A DNA stretch of 40,548 nt from Salidesulfovibrio brasiliensis JCM 12178. Lineage in GTDB: Bacteria; Desulfobacterota; Desulfovibrionia; Desulfovibrionales; Desulfovibrionaceae. The stretch spans positions 1-40,548 of the forward strand of contig NZ_BBCB01000022.1 of assembly GCF_001311825.1 (NCBI RefSeq), read 5' to 3'. Every line of letters starts with the position of its first letter. The stretch's first letter is position 1. The notes below the pieces were generated by a model, which saw only the letters and a program-made list of their open reading frames with translations, was not told the DNA's origin and made no database searches. A program made the translations under genes and the position numbers. Shown here in pieces: positions 1-9,017 of the stretch.

Positions 1-1
1 C

Positions 2-442
2 GCGGAGCGGCAGGCGACCCTCGTCAGCGCCCCGCTGGCCCTGCTCTGCCTGATGGCGGTGGCGTTCAGCTTCCTTGCCCCGGTCATCTACACCGGCTGG
101 ATCGCACCCATGTTCGCGATGGCACCGTTCACCGTGAGCTTCGGCATTCTCGATTCCGCCATGGGCGGCTTCATGGTCTACCCGCTGTTCATTCTGGTGG
201 GCGTGGCCACGCTGTATGCCTTCCGCAAGGCAATCAAGTCGCCCGGCGTCAAGGTTTCGCGCCCCTACATGGGCGGCGGCAACCTGAACGAGACCGACTT
301 CAACGGTCCCATGGATACGGCGGTCTCCTATGCTGCCGGTAACTACTATCTGGGCGAATTCTTCGGCGAGCACCGGCTGACCTTCTGGGTCAACGCCGCC
401 GCTGGCGCCCTGATCGTTCTCATGATGGGAGGTGCTCTCTAA
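2..442 (+). CDS. echA: Ech hydrogenase subunit EchA, C-terminal part (cut by window edge)
   Basis: This is the last 146 residues of a polytopic membrane protein of the NuoL/MrpA antiporter-like family, the ion-pumping subunit of Ech hydrogenase. The frame is open from base 2 with no start, so the gene begins left of the window. I see hydrophobic segments near the start, around the MVYPLFILVGVATLYAF stretch and at the C-terminus, with a hydrophilic loop between the last two. Its stop TAA overlaps the echB start (TAATG), which indicates translational coupling. Assignment to Ech rather than complex I rests on the following genes: six subunits in the order A to F, with an NuoD-like subunit that keeps hydrogenase cysteines. 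The family call is firm; the length and N-terminal motifs cannot be judged. Confidence 0.85.
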   Translation, partial: AERQATLVSAPLALLCLMAVAFSFLAPVIYTGWIAPMFAMAPFTVSFGILDSAMGGFMVYPLFILVGVATLYAFRKAIKSPGVKVSRPYMGGGNLNETDFNGPMDTAVSYAAGNYYLGEFFGEHRLTFWVNAAAGALIVLMMGGAL

Positions 443-1290
443 TGGAAGCCGTCATTCTCGCTCTCATCGGACTTGTCGTCGCACCGCTGCTCGGCGGTCT
501 CCTGGCTGGCATCGACCGCCGGGTGACCGCATGGATGCAGTCAAGGCAGGGACCGCCGATCATGCAGGCCTTCTATGACGTGGCCAAGCTCTTCGGCAAG
601 GAACCCATGGTGGTCAACCGCTGGCAGATTTTCTGCGCGTGGACCTACCTGCTGGCCTCGGCCCTGTCCGTAGCCCTGTTCTTCGCACAGGCCGACCTGC
701 TGCTGATATTCTTCGTGCAGGCCGCCGGTGCCGTGTTCATGGTCATGGGCGCGCTGGCCGCAAAGTCCCCCTACAGTCAGGTGGGCGCACAGCGCGAACT
801 CATTCAGATCCTGACCTACGAGCCGTTGCTGATTCTCGTCTTCGCGGGTATGTTCATGGCAACGGGCAGCTTCAACGTGGGCACCATCTTCGCCCATCCG
901 GAGCCGCTGATTGCCAAGCTGCCGCTGCTGTTCATCGTGCTGACGTACGCGCTGACCATCAAGCTCAGGAAGTCGCCGTTCGACTTCTCCACTTCCCATC
1001 ACGGCCATCAGGAACTGGTGAAGGGCGTGACCACGGAATACTCCGGTCCGTTCTTCGGCCTCGTGGAAGTGGCGCACTGGTACGAGACCATTCTGGTTCT
1101 CGGCGTGGCCAGCATGTTCTGGGCCACCAACGTGTTCTGGTGCGCGCTGCTGCTGGTCGGCACCTACTTTGCCGAGATCCTTCTGGATAACGCAACGGCC
1201 CGCATGACGTGGCGCTGGATGCTCAAGTACGTCTGGAGCATCGGCCTGCTCATGGCCGTCGTCAACCTCATCTGGCTGCATGCGGGGTAG
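442..1290 (+). CDS. echB: Ech hydrogenase subunit EchB (NuoH-like membrane subunit)
   Basis: A 282-residue integral membrane protein of the NuoH/HyfC family. It anchors the peripheral hydrogenase module and forms part of the ion path. Visible family features are the N-terminal helix followed by a conserved loop (DRRVTAWMQSRQGPP, about residues 25-39), the AKSPYSQVGAQRELIQ loop (about 108-123) with conserved acidic and arginine residues, and KSPFDFSTSHHGHQELVKG (about 177-195) with EYSGPFF just after. About eight hydrophobic segments can be picked out. The length fits Ech/Hyc-type NuoH homologues, which are shorter than complex I NuoH. The ATG overlaps the echA stop and the stop lies 3 nt before echC, so the genes are cotranscribed and probably coupled. 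Confidence 0.93.
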   Translation: MEAVILALIGLVVAPLLGGLLAGIDRRVTAWMQSRQGPPIMQAFYDVAKLFGKEPMVVNRWQIFCAWTYLLASALSVALFFAQADLLLIFFVQAAGAVFMVMGALAAKSPYSQVGAQRELIQILTYEPLLILVFAGMFMATGSFNVGTIFAHPEPLIAKLPLLFIVLTYALTIKLRKSPFDFSTSHHGHQELVKGVTTEYSGPFFGLVEVAHWYETILVLGVASMFWATNVFWCALLLVGTYFAEILLDNATARMTWRWMLKYVWSIGLLMAVVNLIWLHAG

Positions 1291-1293
1291 TAC

Positions 1294-1737
1294 ATGCTGA
1301 AAAAATTCATCAACAAATCCCGGATAAAGTCGCCGTGGATCGTTCATTTCGACTGCGGCTCCTGTAACGGATGCGATATTGAGACACTGGCCTGCCTGAC
1401 GCCGCTCTACGACGTTGAGCGCTTCGGCATCGTCAACGTGGGCAACCCCAAGCACGCCGACGTGCTGCTGGTCACCGGAACGGTGAACCACCGCAACAAG
1501 AAAGTGCTTCAGAACATCTACGACCAGATGCCCGACCCCAAGGCCGTCATCGCCATCGGCGCGTGCGGCCTCTCCGGCGGGGTTTTCAAGGACGCCTACA
1601 ACGTGGTCGGCGGCGTGGACAAGGTCATCCCGGTGGACGTGTACGTCCCGGGTTGCCCGGCCAAGCCCGAAGCGATCATCGACGGCGTGGTCGAGGCCCT
1701 CAACAAGTTCGCCGAAAAGGCCGAGGCCGCCGGTTAG
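1294..1737 (+). CDS. echC: Ech hydrogenase small subunit EchC (NuoB-like)
   Basis: A 147-residue NuoB/hydrogenase small-subunit homologue that carries the [4Fe-4S] cluster next to the NiFe site. The cluster ligands are visible as CGSCNGCDIE (about residues 21-30), the single cysteine in GACGLSGG (about 90-97) and PGCPAKPE (about 119-126), the usual spacing for the proximal cluster. The protein is soluble and faces the cytoplasm, docking between EchE and the membrane arm. The start ATG lies 3 nt after the echB stop (TAGTACATG), so ribosomes can reinitiate. Family and complex membership are secure because of the neighbours and motifs. Confidence 0.94.
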   Translation: MLKKFINKSRIKSPWIVHFDCGSCNGCDIETLACLTPLYDVERFGIVNVGNPKHADVLLVTGTVNHRNKKVLQNIYDQMPDPKAVIAIGACGLSGGVFKDAYNVVGGVDKVIPVDVYVPGCPAKPEAIIDGVVEALNKFAEKAEAAG

Positions 1738-1761
1738 GCGCTTCGGCAGGGAGACTGTATC

Positions 1762-2154
1762 GTGAAAGGAAAAGAATCCCCCGTTACCATCGACAATCTG
1801 GTCAGCGAGGTCATGCATATGAAAAACGACGGCTACCGCCTCGTGAGCATGACCTGCCGCCAGACCGGCGAGGGCGAAGCGGAGATACTCTATCACTTCG
1901 ACAAGGACATGGAGTTCGCGCACCTGCGGATGTCCGGCGTGAAAACCGCCGACCCGGTGCCGAGCATCTCCGGCGTCTACTTTGCCGCAATCATCGGTGA
2001 AAACGAAATGCGTGACCAGTACGACCTCACCTTCGAAGGTCTGGCGCTCGACTTCAACCGGACCCTGCTCCTCGACAAGGAAGTGTCCGCCGTTACCGTG
2101 CCCATGGTCAACAACGTCAAGATCGACCTGAAGGAAGAAGGAGGTTCCAAGTAA
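1762..2154 (+). CDS. echD: Ech hydrogenase subunit EchD (NuoC-like)
   Basis: A 130-residue soluble protein in the position of EchD, the NuoC-like (30-kDa-type) subunit that packs against the large subunit. The sequence has the family pattern of a short alpha-beta domain, with YRLVSMTCRQTGEG and EILYHFDKD near residues 25-50 and a C-terminal strand region. It has no metal-binding motif, as expected. The start is GTG at 1762, preceded by AGGGAG about 8 nt upstream; the 24-nt gap after echC holds this ribosome binding site. The stop TAA overlaps the echE ATG (TAATG). EchD sequences diverge a lot, so the call leans on position in the operon. Confidence 0.85.
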   Translation: MKGKESPVTIDNLVSEVMHMKNDGYRLVSMTCRQTGEGEAEILYHFDKDMEFAHLRMSGVKTADPVPSISGVYFAAIIGENEMRDQYDLTFEGLALDFNRTLLLDKEVSAVTVPMVNNVKIDLKEEGGSK

Positions 2155-3229
2155 TGGCAAGAACCGTCATTCCCTTCGGGCCGCAGCACCCGGTGCTGCC
2201 GGAACCGCTCCACCTCAAGCTTGTGGTGGAAGATGAAATCGTCAAGGAAGCCGTCCCCGCGCTGGGCTACGTTCACCGCGGACTGGAAAGGCTCTGTGAA
2301 ATCCGCGACTACAACCAGATGATTCAGGTCTGCGAACGCGTCTGCGGCATCTGCTCCATGATCCACGCCGTCTGCTACAGTCAGGGCATCGAGGAGATCA
2401 TGGAAGTCGAGGTGCCGGACCGTGCCCGTTTCCTGCGCATCATCTGGTCGGAACTGCACCGCATCCACTCGCACCTGCTCTGGCTCGGCCTCTTTGCCGA
2501 CGCCTTCGGGTTCGAGTCCCTGTTCATGCAGTTCTGGAAGGTGCGCGAGCGCATCATGGACATCAACGAGGCCACCGCGGGCAACCGCGTCATCGTCTCG
2601 GTCAACGTCATCGGCGGCGTGCGCGCCGACCTTTCCGAAGAGCAGCTGCGCTGGATCCTCTCCGAACTGGAGGTCGTGGAAAGCGAAGTCAAGCGCCTCG
2701 AAAAGGTTCTGCTGGAAGACTACACCGTATGTGCCCGCACCAAGGCATCGGCGTCATGACTCCCGAGCAGGCCTACGAGCTCGGCGCAGTGGGTCCGACC
2801 CTGCGCGGCTCCAATCACGCCATCGACGCCCGCATGACCGGATACGGCGCCTACGCCGATCTGGACTTCAAGCCGGTCGTCGGCCCTGACGGCGACTCCT
2901 GGTCGCGCTCCTACGTGCGCTTCCATGAGGTTTACCAGTCCATCGATCTGGTCCGTCAGGCCATCGTGAAGCTGCCGGAAGGCGAGCTGGCCGCCAAGGT
3001 CAAGGGCAAGCCCGAGGGCGAAGCCTATGTTCGCGTCGAGCAGCCGCGCGGCGAATGCACCTACTACATCAAGGCCAACGGCACCAAGAACCTGGAGAGG
3101 CTGCGCATCCGCACGCCCACGTTCGCCAACGTTCCGCCGCTTCTGGCCATGATGCCGGAGTGCGAGCTGGCCGACGTGCCGGTCATCGTCCTGTCCATCG
3201 ACCCGTGCATCAGCTGCACGGAACGCTAG
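2154..3229 (+). CDS. echE: Ech hydrogenase large subunit EchE (NiFe site), with one-base frameshift
   Basis: Large subunit of the [NiFe] hydrogenase, related to NuoD. The frame breaks at 2744-2746: the first part ends in TVCARTK and the second resumes with GIGVMTPEQAYELGAVGP, which is continuous family sequence if one G is restored (AAGGGC instead of AAGGC). Restored length is about 358 residues, normal for EchE. Both nickel-binding cysteine pairs are present: RVCGICS near residue 63 and DPCISCTER at the very C-terminus. This separates it from NuoD of complex I, which lacks them, and indicates a catalytic hydrogenase. Unlike many hydrogenases it ends right after the last CxxC motif, so there is no C-terminal peptide for a maturation protease, as known for Ech-type enzymes. 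The break is most likely a sequence error; if real, the enzyme is dead. Confidence 0.9.
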
Positions 3230-3238
3230 GAGGCCATC

Positions 3239-3607
3239 ATGCTGAACATGACACCCAACGTCCTCCGCAACCTGGTGACCAAGAAGGCCACGCGCAAGTA
3301 TCCCTTTGAGAAGCGTGATCCCTTCCCGGGTTTCAGGGGCGAGCTCTACAACGACATAGACGAGTGCATCTTCTGCGGCACCTGCTCGCGCAAGTGCCCG
3401 GCCCAGTGCATCACCGTCGACAAGAAGACCGGCCTCTGGCAGTGCGATCCGTTCCTGTGCGTCTACTGCGGCATCTGCGCGGATACCTGTCCGACCAAGT
3501 GCCTGCACTTCCATGACGTCCATCGCTCTCCGGCCACGGAGCGCCAGATGATCGTCATGCACGGCGAACCGCCGAAGCCGAAGAAAAAGGCGAAGAAAGA
3601 AGAATAA
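3239..3607 (+). CDS. echF: Ech hydrogenase ferredoxin-like subunit EchF
   Basis: A 122-residue NuoI-like protein with two [4Fe-4S] motifs, CIFCGTCSRKCP (about residues 42-53) and CVYCGICADTCP (about 73-84). It passes electrons between soluble ferredoxin and the EchC/EchE core. The C-terminus is a lysine-rich tail (PPKPKKKAKKEE). An AGGAGG ribosome binding site lies 6 nt before the ATG at 3239, overlapping the end of echE. It is the last gene of the operon, and a strong terminator begins 5 nt after its stop. Confidence 0.94.
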   Translation: MLNMTPNVLRNLVTKKATRKYPFEKRDPFPGFRGELYNDIDECIFCGTCSRKCPAQCITVDKKTGLWQCDPFLCVYCGICADTCPTKCLHFHDVHRSPATERQMIVMHGEPPKPKKKAKKEE

Positions 3608-3611
3608 TGAC

Positions 3612-3639
3612 AAGGCCCCACTTCGGTGGGGCCTTTTTT
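3612..3639 (+). terminator. Rho-independent terminator after ech operon
   Basis: A perfect 10-bp stem (AAGGCCCCAC / GTGGGGCCTT) with a stable TTCG tetraloop runs straight into a tract of six T. It starts 5 nt after the echF stop and is a textbook intrinsic terminator. The LysE-type gene begins only 13 nt after its T-tract. Confidence 0.93.
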
Positions 3640-3651
3640 CGGAGAATCATC

Positions 3652-4275
3652 ATGTCCATGGAGTTCTGGGCCGCTTACGTGGCCACCATTTTCGTGGCGT
3701 CCATCATTCCGGGGCCGAGCATGTTGCTGGCGCTTGCCCATGGCGTGCGGTACGGGGCGCGCAGGACGATATTCACTGGCCTCGGCAACACCGTCGCCTC
3801 CATGCTTCAGGCCGTTGCCGCACTGGCAGGGCTTGGCATGCTGCTTCTGGCCTCATCGTCCCTGTTCCTGTTCGTCAAACTTGCGGGGGCGGTCTATCTG
3901 GTCTGGCTGGGTGTTGGGATTCTCAGGAACCCCGAGTGCTTCCGCGCTGAAGAAGTTTGCGCAGGCGATGGCCTTTCCTGTGGCTCCATGTTTATGCAGG
4001 GATTCTTCGTGGCGGCAGGCAATCCCAAGGCTGTCATCTTTTTCACGGCACTCTTTCCGCAGTTCATGACCGCCGAGAGCGCGGGACTGACCGGCGCGGC
4101 GGCCATGGTCGGGGTGCTTGGAGTCGTGGCCTTTGTCTGCATGATGGTCTATGCACTCGGCGGCGGCCGTCTGGCTCTTCTCTTGCGCAGGCCACGGGTT
4201 GCCCGGTGGTTCGGCAGGGGCGTGGGGGCATCGTTCGTTGGCGCGGGCGCGGCCGTGGCGGCCAGCAACCGATAG
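3652..4275 (+). CDS. LysE/RhtB-family amino acid exporter
   Basis: A 207-residue membrane protein of the LysE/RhtB family, which exports amino acids or related small molecules. The N-terminal signature is clear: helix 1 with IIPGPSMLLALAHGVRYGARR (about residues 18-38), then GLGNTVASMLQAVAALAG, and later GFFVAAGNPKAVIFFTALFPQF (about 114-135), all typical of the family. About five to six hydrophobic segments are present. The start ATG at 3652 has GGAGAATCATC in front. An upstream in-frame codon would put the start inside the ech terminator and is rejected. The substrate cannot be told from sequence. The gene converges on the histidine kinase at 4298 with only 22 nt between stops. Confidence 0.88.
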   Translation: MSMEFWAAYVATIFVASIIPGPSMLLALAHGVRYGARRTIFTGLGNTVASMLQAVAALAGLGMLLLASSSLFLFVKLAGAVYLVWLGVGILRNPECFRAEEVCAGDGLSCGSMFMQGFFVAAGNPKAVIFFTALFPQFMTAESAGLTGAAAMVGVLGVVAFVCMMVYALGGGRLALLLRRPRVARWFGRGVGASFVGAGAAVAASNR

Positions 4276-4297
4276 CGCCGGGGCGTTCGCTTCCGGA

Positions 4298-7200
4298 TCA
4301 ACTGTCCGATCGGGTCACGCGCTTCATGGCCTGCAATAGTGCGCCCATGTCCACCGGCTTGGCCAGATAGCCGTCCATGCCGGACTCGAGAAAACGCTTA
4401 CGGTCCCCAGCCATGGCGAAAGCGGTCAGTGCGATGATCGGGATGTCCCGTTTGTCCTCGCCTGCCTTGCCGTCCCGGATGGCTTCCGTGGCCTTGATCC
4501 CGTCCATGACCGGCATCTGCACGTCCATGAGGACGACGTCGAACGGTTCTTTCGCCAACGTGTCCACTGCGGCCCTGCCGTCCTGAACCGCGGTTACGGC
4601 GCAGCCGTTTTTTTCCAGCAGCCGGGTCATGGCGTGCGCATTGACCCTCTCATCCTCTGCCAGGAGGATGCGCATCCCGTCTATCACTCCTTCCTGTTCT
4701 TGCGTAACGGCCGGTTGTGTTTCTTCCTGCGCCGTTTCGGCGTGACGGAACGGGATGCTCACGTAGAAGGTGGTGCCCCTTCCCTCGTCGTTGACCACGC
4801 TCATGTTGCCGCCCATCAGGTTGACGAGGCGCGAAGTGATGGAAAGCCCCAGTCCCGCTCCCTGATACTTGCGGTTCAGGCTGCCGTCACCCTGCTGGAA
4901 GGGGTTGAACATAATGTTCACCATCCGGTCGGTGATGCCGATGCCGGTATCCCTGACCACGATCAGCACGCGGGTCAGATCGTGCCGTGCAAGAGCGGCG
5001 CTGGCGTGGACGGTAATACTGCCGTGTTCCGTGAACTTGATGGCGTTGCCGACGAGGTTGTTGAGCACCTGCAGGAGGCGCGGTTCATCGCCCAGCAGGT
5101 GTTCCGGGATTGTCGGGTCGATTTCAAGGCTCAACCGGACTTTTTTCTGCTCGGCGGGCGGCCCGAAGAGATCGATGACGCTCTTCATGGCATCTGCAAA
5201 ATCGAAGGGCTCCTCGTTGATGTCCATGCGTCCGGCCTCCACCTTTGAGAGGTCCAGAATGTCGCCCAGCAACCGGGTGAGTCGCATGCAGGATTGCACC
5301 GCGGTCTCCGCGTAGTCCCGCTGTTCCCTGCTCATGCTCGTGGTCTGCATGAGTTGGAGCATGCCCATGATGCCATTGAGCGGCGTCCGGATCTCATGGC
5401 TCATGTTGGCGAGGAATTCGGACTTGGCCCGGCTCGCCTCCTCTGCTGCGTCCCTTGCCTTGCGCAGTTCTTCTTCCATGCGCTTGCGTTCGGTTATGTC
5501 CGTATGCGTGCCCACCATGCGCTTCGGGGCGCCGGGAGCGTTTTGCTCAGCGTTCTGGCCCCGGCTGAGTATCCAGCGCCACTTCCCGCTTCTGGTCTTC
5601 ATGCGGAATTCCGTCTCGAACGGTTCTCCGGTCTTCAGGTGACGACTGAGCAAGGCCCTGAGGGGGCCGAGGTCTTCGGGGTGCACCAGATGATCGAAAA
5701 GCTCACGTGTCTGGGGCAGTTCGTTCGGTTCATAGCCGAGCATGGTGTACCAGCGCGGGCTGTAATGGACCTCGTTGGTGTCGATGTGCCAGTCCCACAG
5801 GCCGTCATTGGCCGAGCGCATGGCAAGGCTCATCCGTTCTTCGCTTTCCTTCAGCGCCTCCAGCGCTTCCATGCGGTCGGTCACGTCGTCGAAGATGGCG
5901 ACCACTTCGCCGGAAGGGAGGCGGTAGATGCGGTTTTCGCGCCAGCCGTGACGCTGCATGTCTTTATAGTGAAATGGTGGCAGGTGCTGGGATTCGCCGG
6001 TCTTCCATACATATCTGAGTGCATTCAGAAGCCCGGTCCCTTCCATGTTCGGAAAGCATTCCAGAAGGGTGTGGCCCACCACGTCCTCGCGCTTGATTCG
6101 AGTTATGATTTCAGCCCGGGGGTTGAGGTCCTTGAAGCGAAAATCCTGTCCTTCCTGGACCCCTTCGTAAACGGCAACGCCGCTGCCCATGTGCTCGAAC
6201 ATGGCACGGAAACGCTCCTCGCTTTCCTGTAACGCCTTTTGCGACTGCACGCGTTCGCTGACATCCTCCAGCGTGGCGATGACCTCGGTGGGGGATTTGC
6301 CGGGATGGATGGGGTTGAAGTTGACCCGGATGTGCAGAGTCTTTCCACCTGTGACGGAGGTGTATTGGTCTTCATACCTTGAAGCCCGACCGTTAATGGC
6401 GGTCAGGAGCGCATGACTCATCTCCACGGTGCTCTGTCGTACGGTGTTGAAGCCGATGAGCTTCTCCCGGCTGGAGCCCATCATTTCCACAAAGCAATGG
6501 TTGCAGTCCACGATGGTCCCTTCGGGTGAAAAGAGCACCACGCCGAGCGGAGAATGCTCGAAGATGGCACGCATGCGTTGTTCGCTTTCGCTGAGTTCGC
6601 GGGTGGCTTCCTTGTGGTCCGAGAGGTCGCGAAGCGCCGTGACCCGCAGGGGAACGCCGTCATGAATGGTCATTTTCCCCTGAATTTCACAAGGGAAGGT
6701 GCTGCCGTCCTTGCGAAGGGCGGTCACTTCGTATGGCTTTTCGTAACCTTCCCGAATGTGCCTGATGACGGTCTCCCGGTCATCGGGGTGTATCCAGTCG
6801 GTTCCCATTCGTCCTATTGCTTCCTCGTCGCTGTAGCCGAACATTTCCTGCGCCGCCCGGTTCTGGCCCACGCAGCGTCCGGCCTCGGAGAGAAAGATGG
6901 CTTCATAGGACGCTTCAGAGAGCAGCTTGCAGTGGTCGCGGTCCATTTCCGGTTCGTCGCTGCCTTCGCAGCTGGGCGAATCGATGAGCAGCATGGCGCA
7001 TGGGGCTCCGTCGAGGCTGACTGGAATGATGTCCACATAGGCGCGACAGTCCCGGTCCGCCTTTGCCGTCCGAAGATTCAGGCGGGAAGCGGTTGCAGTC
7101 CCCGTTGTTGCCTCGGCGATGGCTTTGGCGAGCGCAGGGCCGGTATTGTCATGAAACAGGTCGTCGGGCGCAGAACCCTCAAGCGGCAGGTCACAACCTG

Positions 7201-7345
7201 AAATGGCGGAGGCCATTTCGTTTGCCATGACTATTTCGCCGTCGCGGATGAGAACGGCGCCCTTCTGTGCGGAGTCCATGAGCGCCATTACGGATTTGAT
7301 CGCGTTGGCGTCGTATTGATGTGTTCCGCTGCGGTCCTGTTGCAT
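4298..7345 (-). CDS. Cytoplasmic multi-PAS hybrid histidine kinase with receiver domain
   Basis: A 1015-residue hybrid kinase with no membrane segment, so it senses cytoplasmic signals. Order: a divergent PAS-like N-terminal region (about 15-125), PAS domains near 145-245, 255-365, 375-490 and 500-620, HisKA with [10 protein letters not shown] (phospho-His about 650), HATPase_c with [19 protein letters not shown] and GAGLGLSI, and a C-terminal receiver with LLAEDERVN, phospho-Asp about 941 in [11 protein letters not shown], and the YLAKP lysine. The start is taken as ATG at 7345 (MQQDRSG) because GAGGGG lies just upstream; an in-frame ATG 69 nt further upstream has no clear ribosome binding site. 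It is divergent from the RluA-type gene, and its partner regulator is not evident. Confidence 0.93.
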   Translation of the reverse strand: MQQDRSGTHQYDANAIKSVMALMDSAQKGAVLIRDGEIVMANEMASAISGCDLPLEGSAPDDLFHDNTGPALAKAIAEATTGTATASRLNLRTAKADRDCRAYVDIIPVSLDGAPCAMLLIDSPSCEGSDEPEMDRDHCKLLSEASYEAIFLSEAGRCVGQNRAAQEMFGYSDEEAIGRMGTDWIHPDDRETVIRHIREGYEKPYEVTALRKDGSTFPCEIQGKMTIHDGVPLRVTALRDLSDHKEATRELSESEQRMRAIFEHSPLGVVLFSPEGTIVDCNHCFVEMMGSSREKLIGFNTVRQSTVEMSHALLTAINGRASRYEDQYTSVTGGKTLHIRVNFNPIHPGKSPTEVIATLEDVSERVQSQKALQESEERFRAMFEHMGSGVAVYEGVQEGQDFRFKDLNPRAEIITRIKREDVVGHTLLECFPNMEGTGLLNALRYVWKTGESQHLPPFHYKDMQRHGWRENRIYRLPSGEVVAIFDDVTDRMEALEALKESEERMSLAMRSANDGLWDWHIDTNEVHYSPRWYTMLGYEPNELPQTRELFDHLVHPEDLGPLRALLSRHLKTGEPFETEFRMKTRSGKWRWILSRGQNAEQNAPGAPKRMVGTHTDITERKRMEEELRKARDAAEEASRAKSEFLANMSHEIRTPLNGIMGMLQLMQTTSMSREQRDYAETAVQSCMRLTRLLGDILDLSKVEAGRMDINEEPFDFADAMKSVIDLFGPPAEQKKVRLSLEIDPTIPEHLLGDEPRLLQVLNNLVGNAIKFTEHGSITVHASAALARHDLTRVLIVVRDTGIGITDRMVNIMFNPFQQGDGSLNRKYQGAGLGLSITSRLVNLMGGNMSVVNDEGRGTTFYVSIPFRHAETAQEETQPAVTQEQEGVIDGMRILLAEDERVNAHAMTRLLEKNGCAVTAVQDGRAAVDTLAKEPFDVVLMDVQMPVMDGIKATEAIRDGKAGEDKRDIPIIALTAFAMAGDRKRFLESGMDGYLAKPVDMGALLQAMKRVTRSDS

Positions 7346-7481
7346 TGTCCCCTCGGGTTCGACGTAGGTGTTGGTGCAGAAGACAACAATAGCCCATTCT
7401 CGGTATTTTGCCATTAGTTCCTTGGACGAAAGGGAAATTGGTCCCGTTTACCTCGCAGCGAAAGCCCTGTATGACCGACCC

Positions 7482-8426
7482 ATGCCCGGAGTGCAGAACA
7501 TAACCGTCACCAAGGCCGAGGCCGGACAGAAGCTCTTGCAGTTTTTACAGCGCCGCGTGGGCAGGGATGTGCCCAAGTCGGCGGTCATGAAGTGGATTCG
7601 CAAGGGCGAGGTCCGGGTGGACAAGGGACGGAAAAAGCCGTTCGATCGTGTCCGCGAGGGGCAGACCGTTCGCATCCCGCCGCATCATGTTGCGGAAAGC
7701 GAGTCTCGGGAGCCGGTCCGGACCCTGTCGATCGTGCATGAGGACGAGCGCATTGTCGTGCTGCACAAGCCTGCCGGGCTGGCGGTGCACGGCGGTGACG
7801 GAATAGAGGATTCCGTGGCCGGGCGACTGCGCGCCATGTACGCAGACGCGCCGTTCATGCCCGGGCTGGCACATCGTCTGGACCGGGACACCACGGGGCT
7901 GCTCGTCGCGGGGAAGAGTTACGAAAGCCTGCGCCGATTGAACGACGCTTTTGCCAATGGAGAGGTCGGCAAGCTCTACCTTGCGCGGGTTGCGGGACGG
8001 TGGCCGCACGATGGCACGGTCCGGGTGGAGGACCGCATGGAGAAGCGGGGTAAGCCCGGCAGTGAGCGGGTCCGGACGGGTGAAGGGAAAGCGGCGGCAG
8101 CGGATGTGACGCTGCTGAAAGCGGACGAGCGTTCAAGCCTGCTGGCAGTGCGGCTGCTCACAGGACGGACGCACCAGATCCGGGTCCAGCTTGCCTCGCG
8201 AGGGCACGCCGTCCTTGGCGACGGGAAATATGGCGACTGCGCAAAAGGCGCTCTTCAACTCCACTGTTTTGGCCTGAAACTCCCAGACGGGGAGGGCGGT
8301 GAGCTGACGATTCAGGCGGCACCGGACTGGGAAGGCGGCGACGCGGTAGGGGCGGCGGAAATGGAAGCCGCCCGCGAGTTGTTGCGCCACTTGCCTCGGG
8401 ACGCCGGTAAAGGTATTGTCATGTAA
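7482..8426 (+). CDS. RluA-family RNA pseudouridine synthase
   Basis: A 314-residue pseudouridine synthase. An S4-like RNA-binding domain spans about residues 8-65 (LLQFLQRRVGRDVPKSAVMKWI, then GEVRVDKG). The catalytic domain follows, with the motif HRLDRDTTGLLV (about 123-134) holding the catalytic aspartate, and later LLTGRTHQIRVQLA and the GDGKYG signature. Architecture and length match RluC/RluD-type enzymes that modify 23S rRNA, but the target uridine cannot be named. The start is the ATG at 7482 (MPGVQNI), chosen because homology begins there; the ribosome binding site is weak. The stop is 21 nt before the BON lipoprotein, so cotranscription is likely. Confidence 0.92.
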   Translation: MPGVQNITVTKAEAGQKLLQFLQRRVGRDVPKSAVMKWIRKGEVRVDKGRKKPFDRVREGQTVRIPPHHVAESESREPVRTLSIVHEDERIVVLHKPAGLAVHGGDGIEDSVAGRLRAMYADAPFMPGLAHRLDRDTTGLLVAGKSYESLRRLNDAFANGEVGKLYLARVAGRWPHDGTVRVEDRMEKRGKPGSERVRTGEGKAAAADVTLLKADERSSLLAVRLLTGRTHQIRVQLASRGHAVLGDGKYGDCAKGALQLHCFGLKLPDGEGGELTIQAAPDWEGGDAVGAAEMEAARELLRHLPRDAGKGIVM

Positions 8427-8447
8427 AACCACCACCCGGAGGAAACC

Positions 8448-9002
8448 GTGAAACGCGTTTTACCCGTCCTTTGCCTTCTGTTCATTTGTTCTGCCGTGCT
8501 GCTCTCCGGCTGCGCCGCTCCCTACAAGGCCGCCGTGGATGAACGCGATCTCGGCACCATCTACAATGACGAAAAGATTACCTTTCAGGTAAAGCAGGCC
8601 TTTCTTGAGGACGACAGTGTCAAGTACATGGACTACGATGTGGCCTCCTATGAAGGCCATGTGTACGTCGTGGGCGAGTACACTTCCAAGAAGCAGGCAG
8701 ACAGGGCCGTTTCGCTCGCCAAGGGCGTCAAGGGCGTACGGCGGGTGACGAGCTATCTTCTTCCCAAGCGCGAGCTTGCGGACTGCGGCACCACCGACAA
8801 CCTTGAGTTGATGGCCTCCATCAAGCAGAAGCTCATCAAGGACGAGGACATCTGGTCCACCAACGTGGACGTCTACATGGTCCAATGCAAGGCGGTCATC
8901 CTCGGCATCGTCGGATCCGCTGCCGAGCGTGACAAGGCGCTGGCCCACGTCCGAAGCGTCAAGGGCCTCAAGGGCGTCAAGTCCTACCTCAAGGTCAAAT
9001 AG
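8448..9002 (+). CDS. BON-domain lipoprotein (DolP/OsmY-like)
   Basis: A 184-residue predicted lipoprotein. A signal peptide runs to a lipobox LLSGC with the lipidated Cys at about residue 22. Two BON domains follow: about 40-108 (KITFQVKQAFLEDDSVKYMDYDV, then GHVYVVGEY and a VKGVRRV end) and about 120-184 (LELMASIKQKLIKDEDIWSTNV, then AVILGIVGS and VKGLKGVKSYLKVK). Proteins of this type bind phospholipid and help keep the outer membrane intact. The start is GTG at 8448 behind CGGAGGAAACC. It is followed after 15 nt by a second envelope lipoprotein, so the pair is probably one cell-envelope unit. Confidence 0.88.
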   Translation: MKRVLPVLCLLFICSAVLLSGCAAPYKAAVDERDLGTIYNDEKITFQVKQAFLEDDSVKYMDYDVASYEGHVYVVGEYTSKKQADRAVSLAKGVKGVRRVTSYLLPKRELADCGTTDNLELMASIKQKLIKDEDIWSTNVDVYMVQCKAVILGIVGSAAERDKALAHVRSVKGLKGVKSYLKVK

Positions 9003-9017
9003 TCCTCGGGGCCGTTC

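Noticed and set aside
541-2160. A 539-codon open frame on the minus strand opposite echB to echD
   Set aside because: It lies antisense to three secure ech genes, has no family motifs and an unusual His/Val-rich composition typical of GC-rich shadow frames.
2740-2750. Programmed ribosomal frameshift in echE
   Set aside because: There is no slippery heptamer or following pseudoknot-like structure, and the same kind of break recurs in ten other genes.
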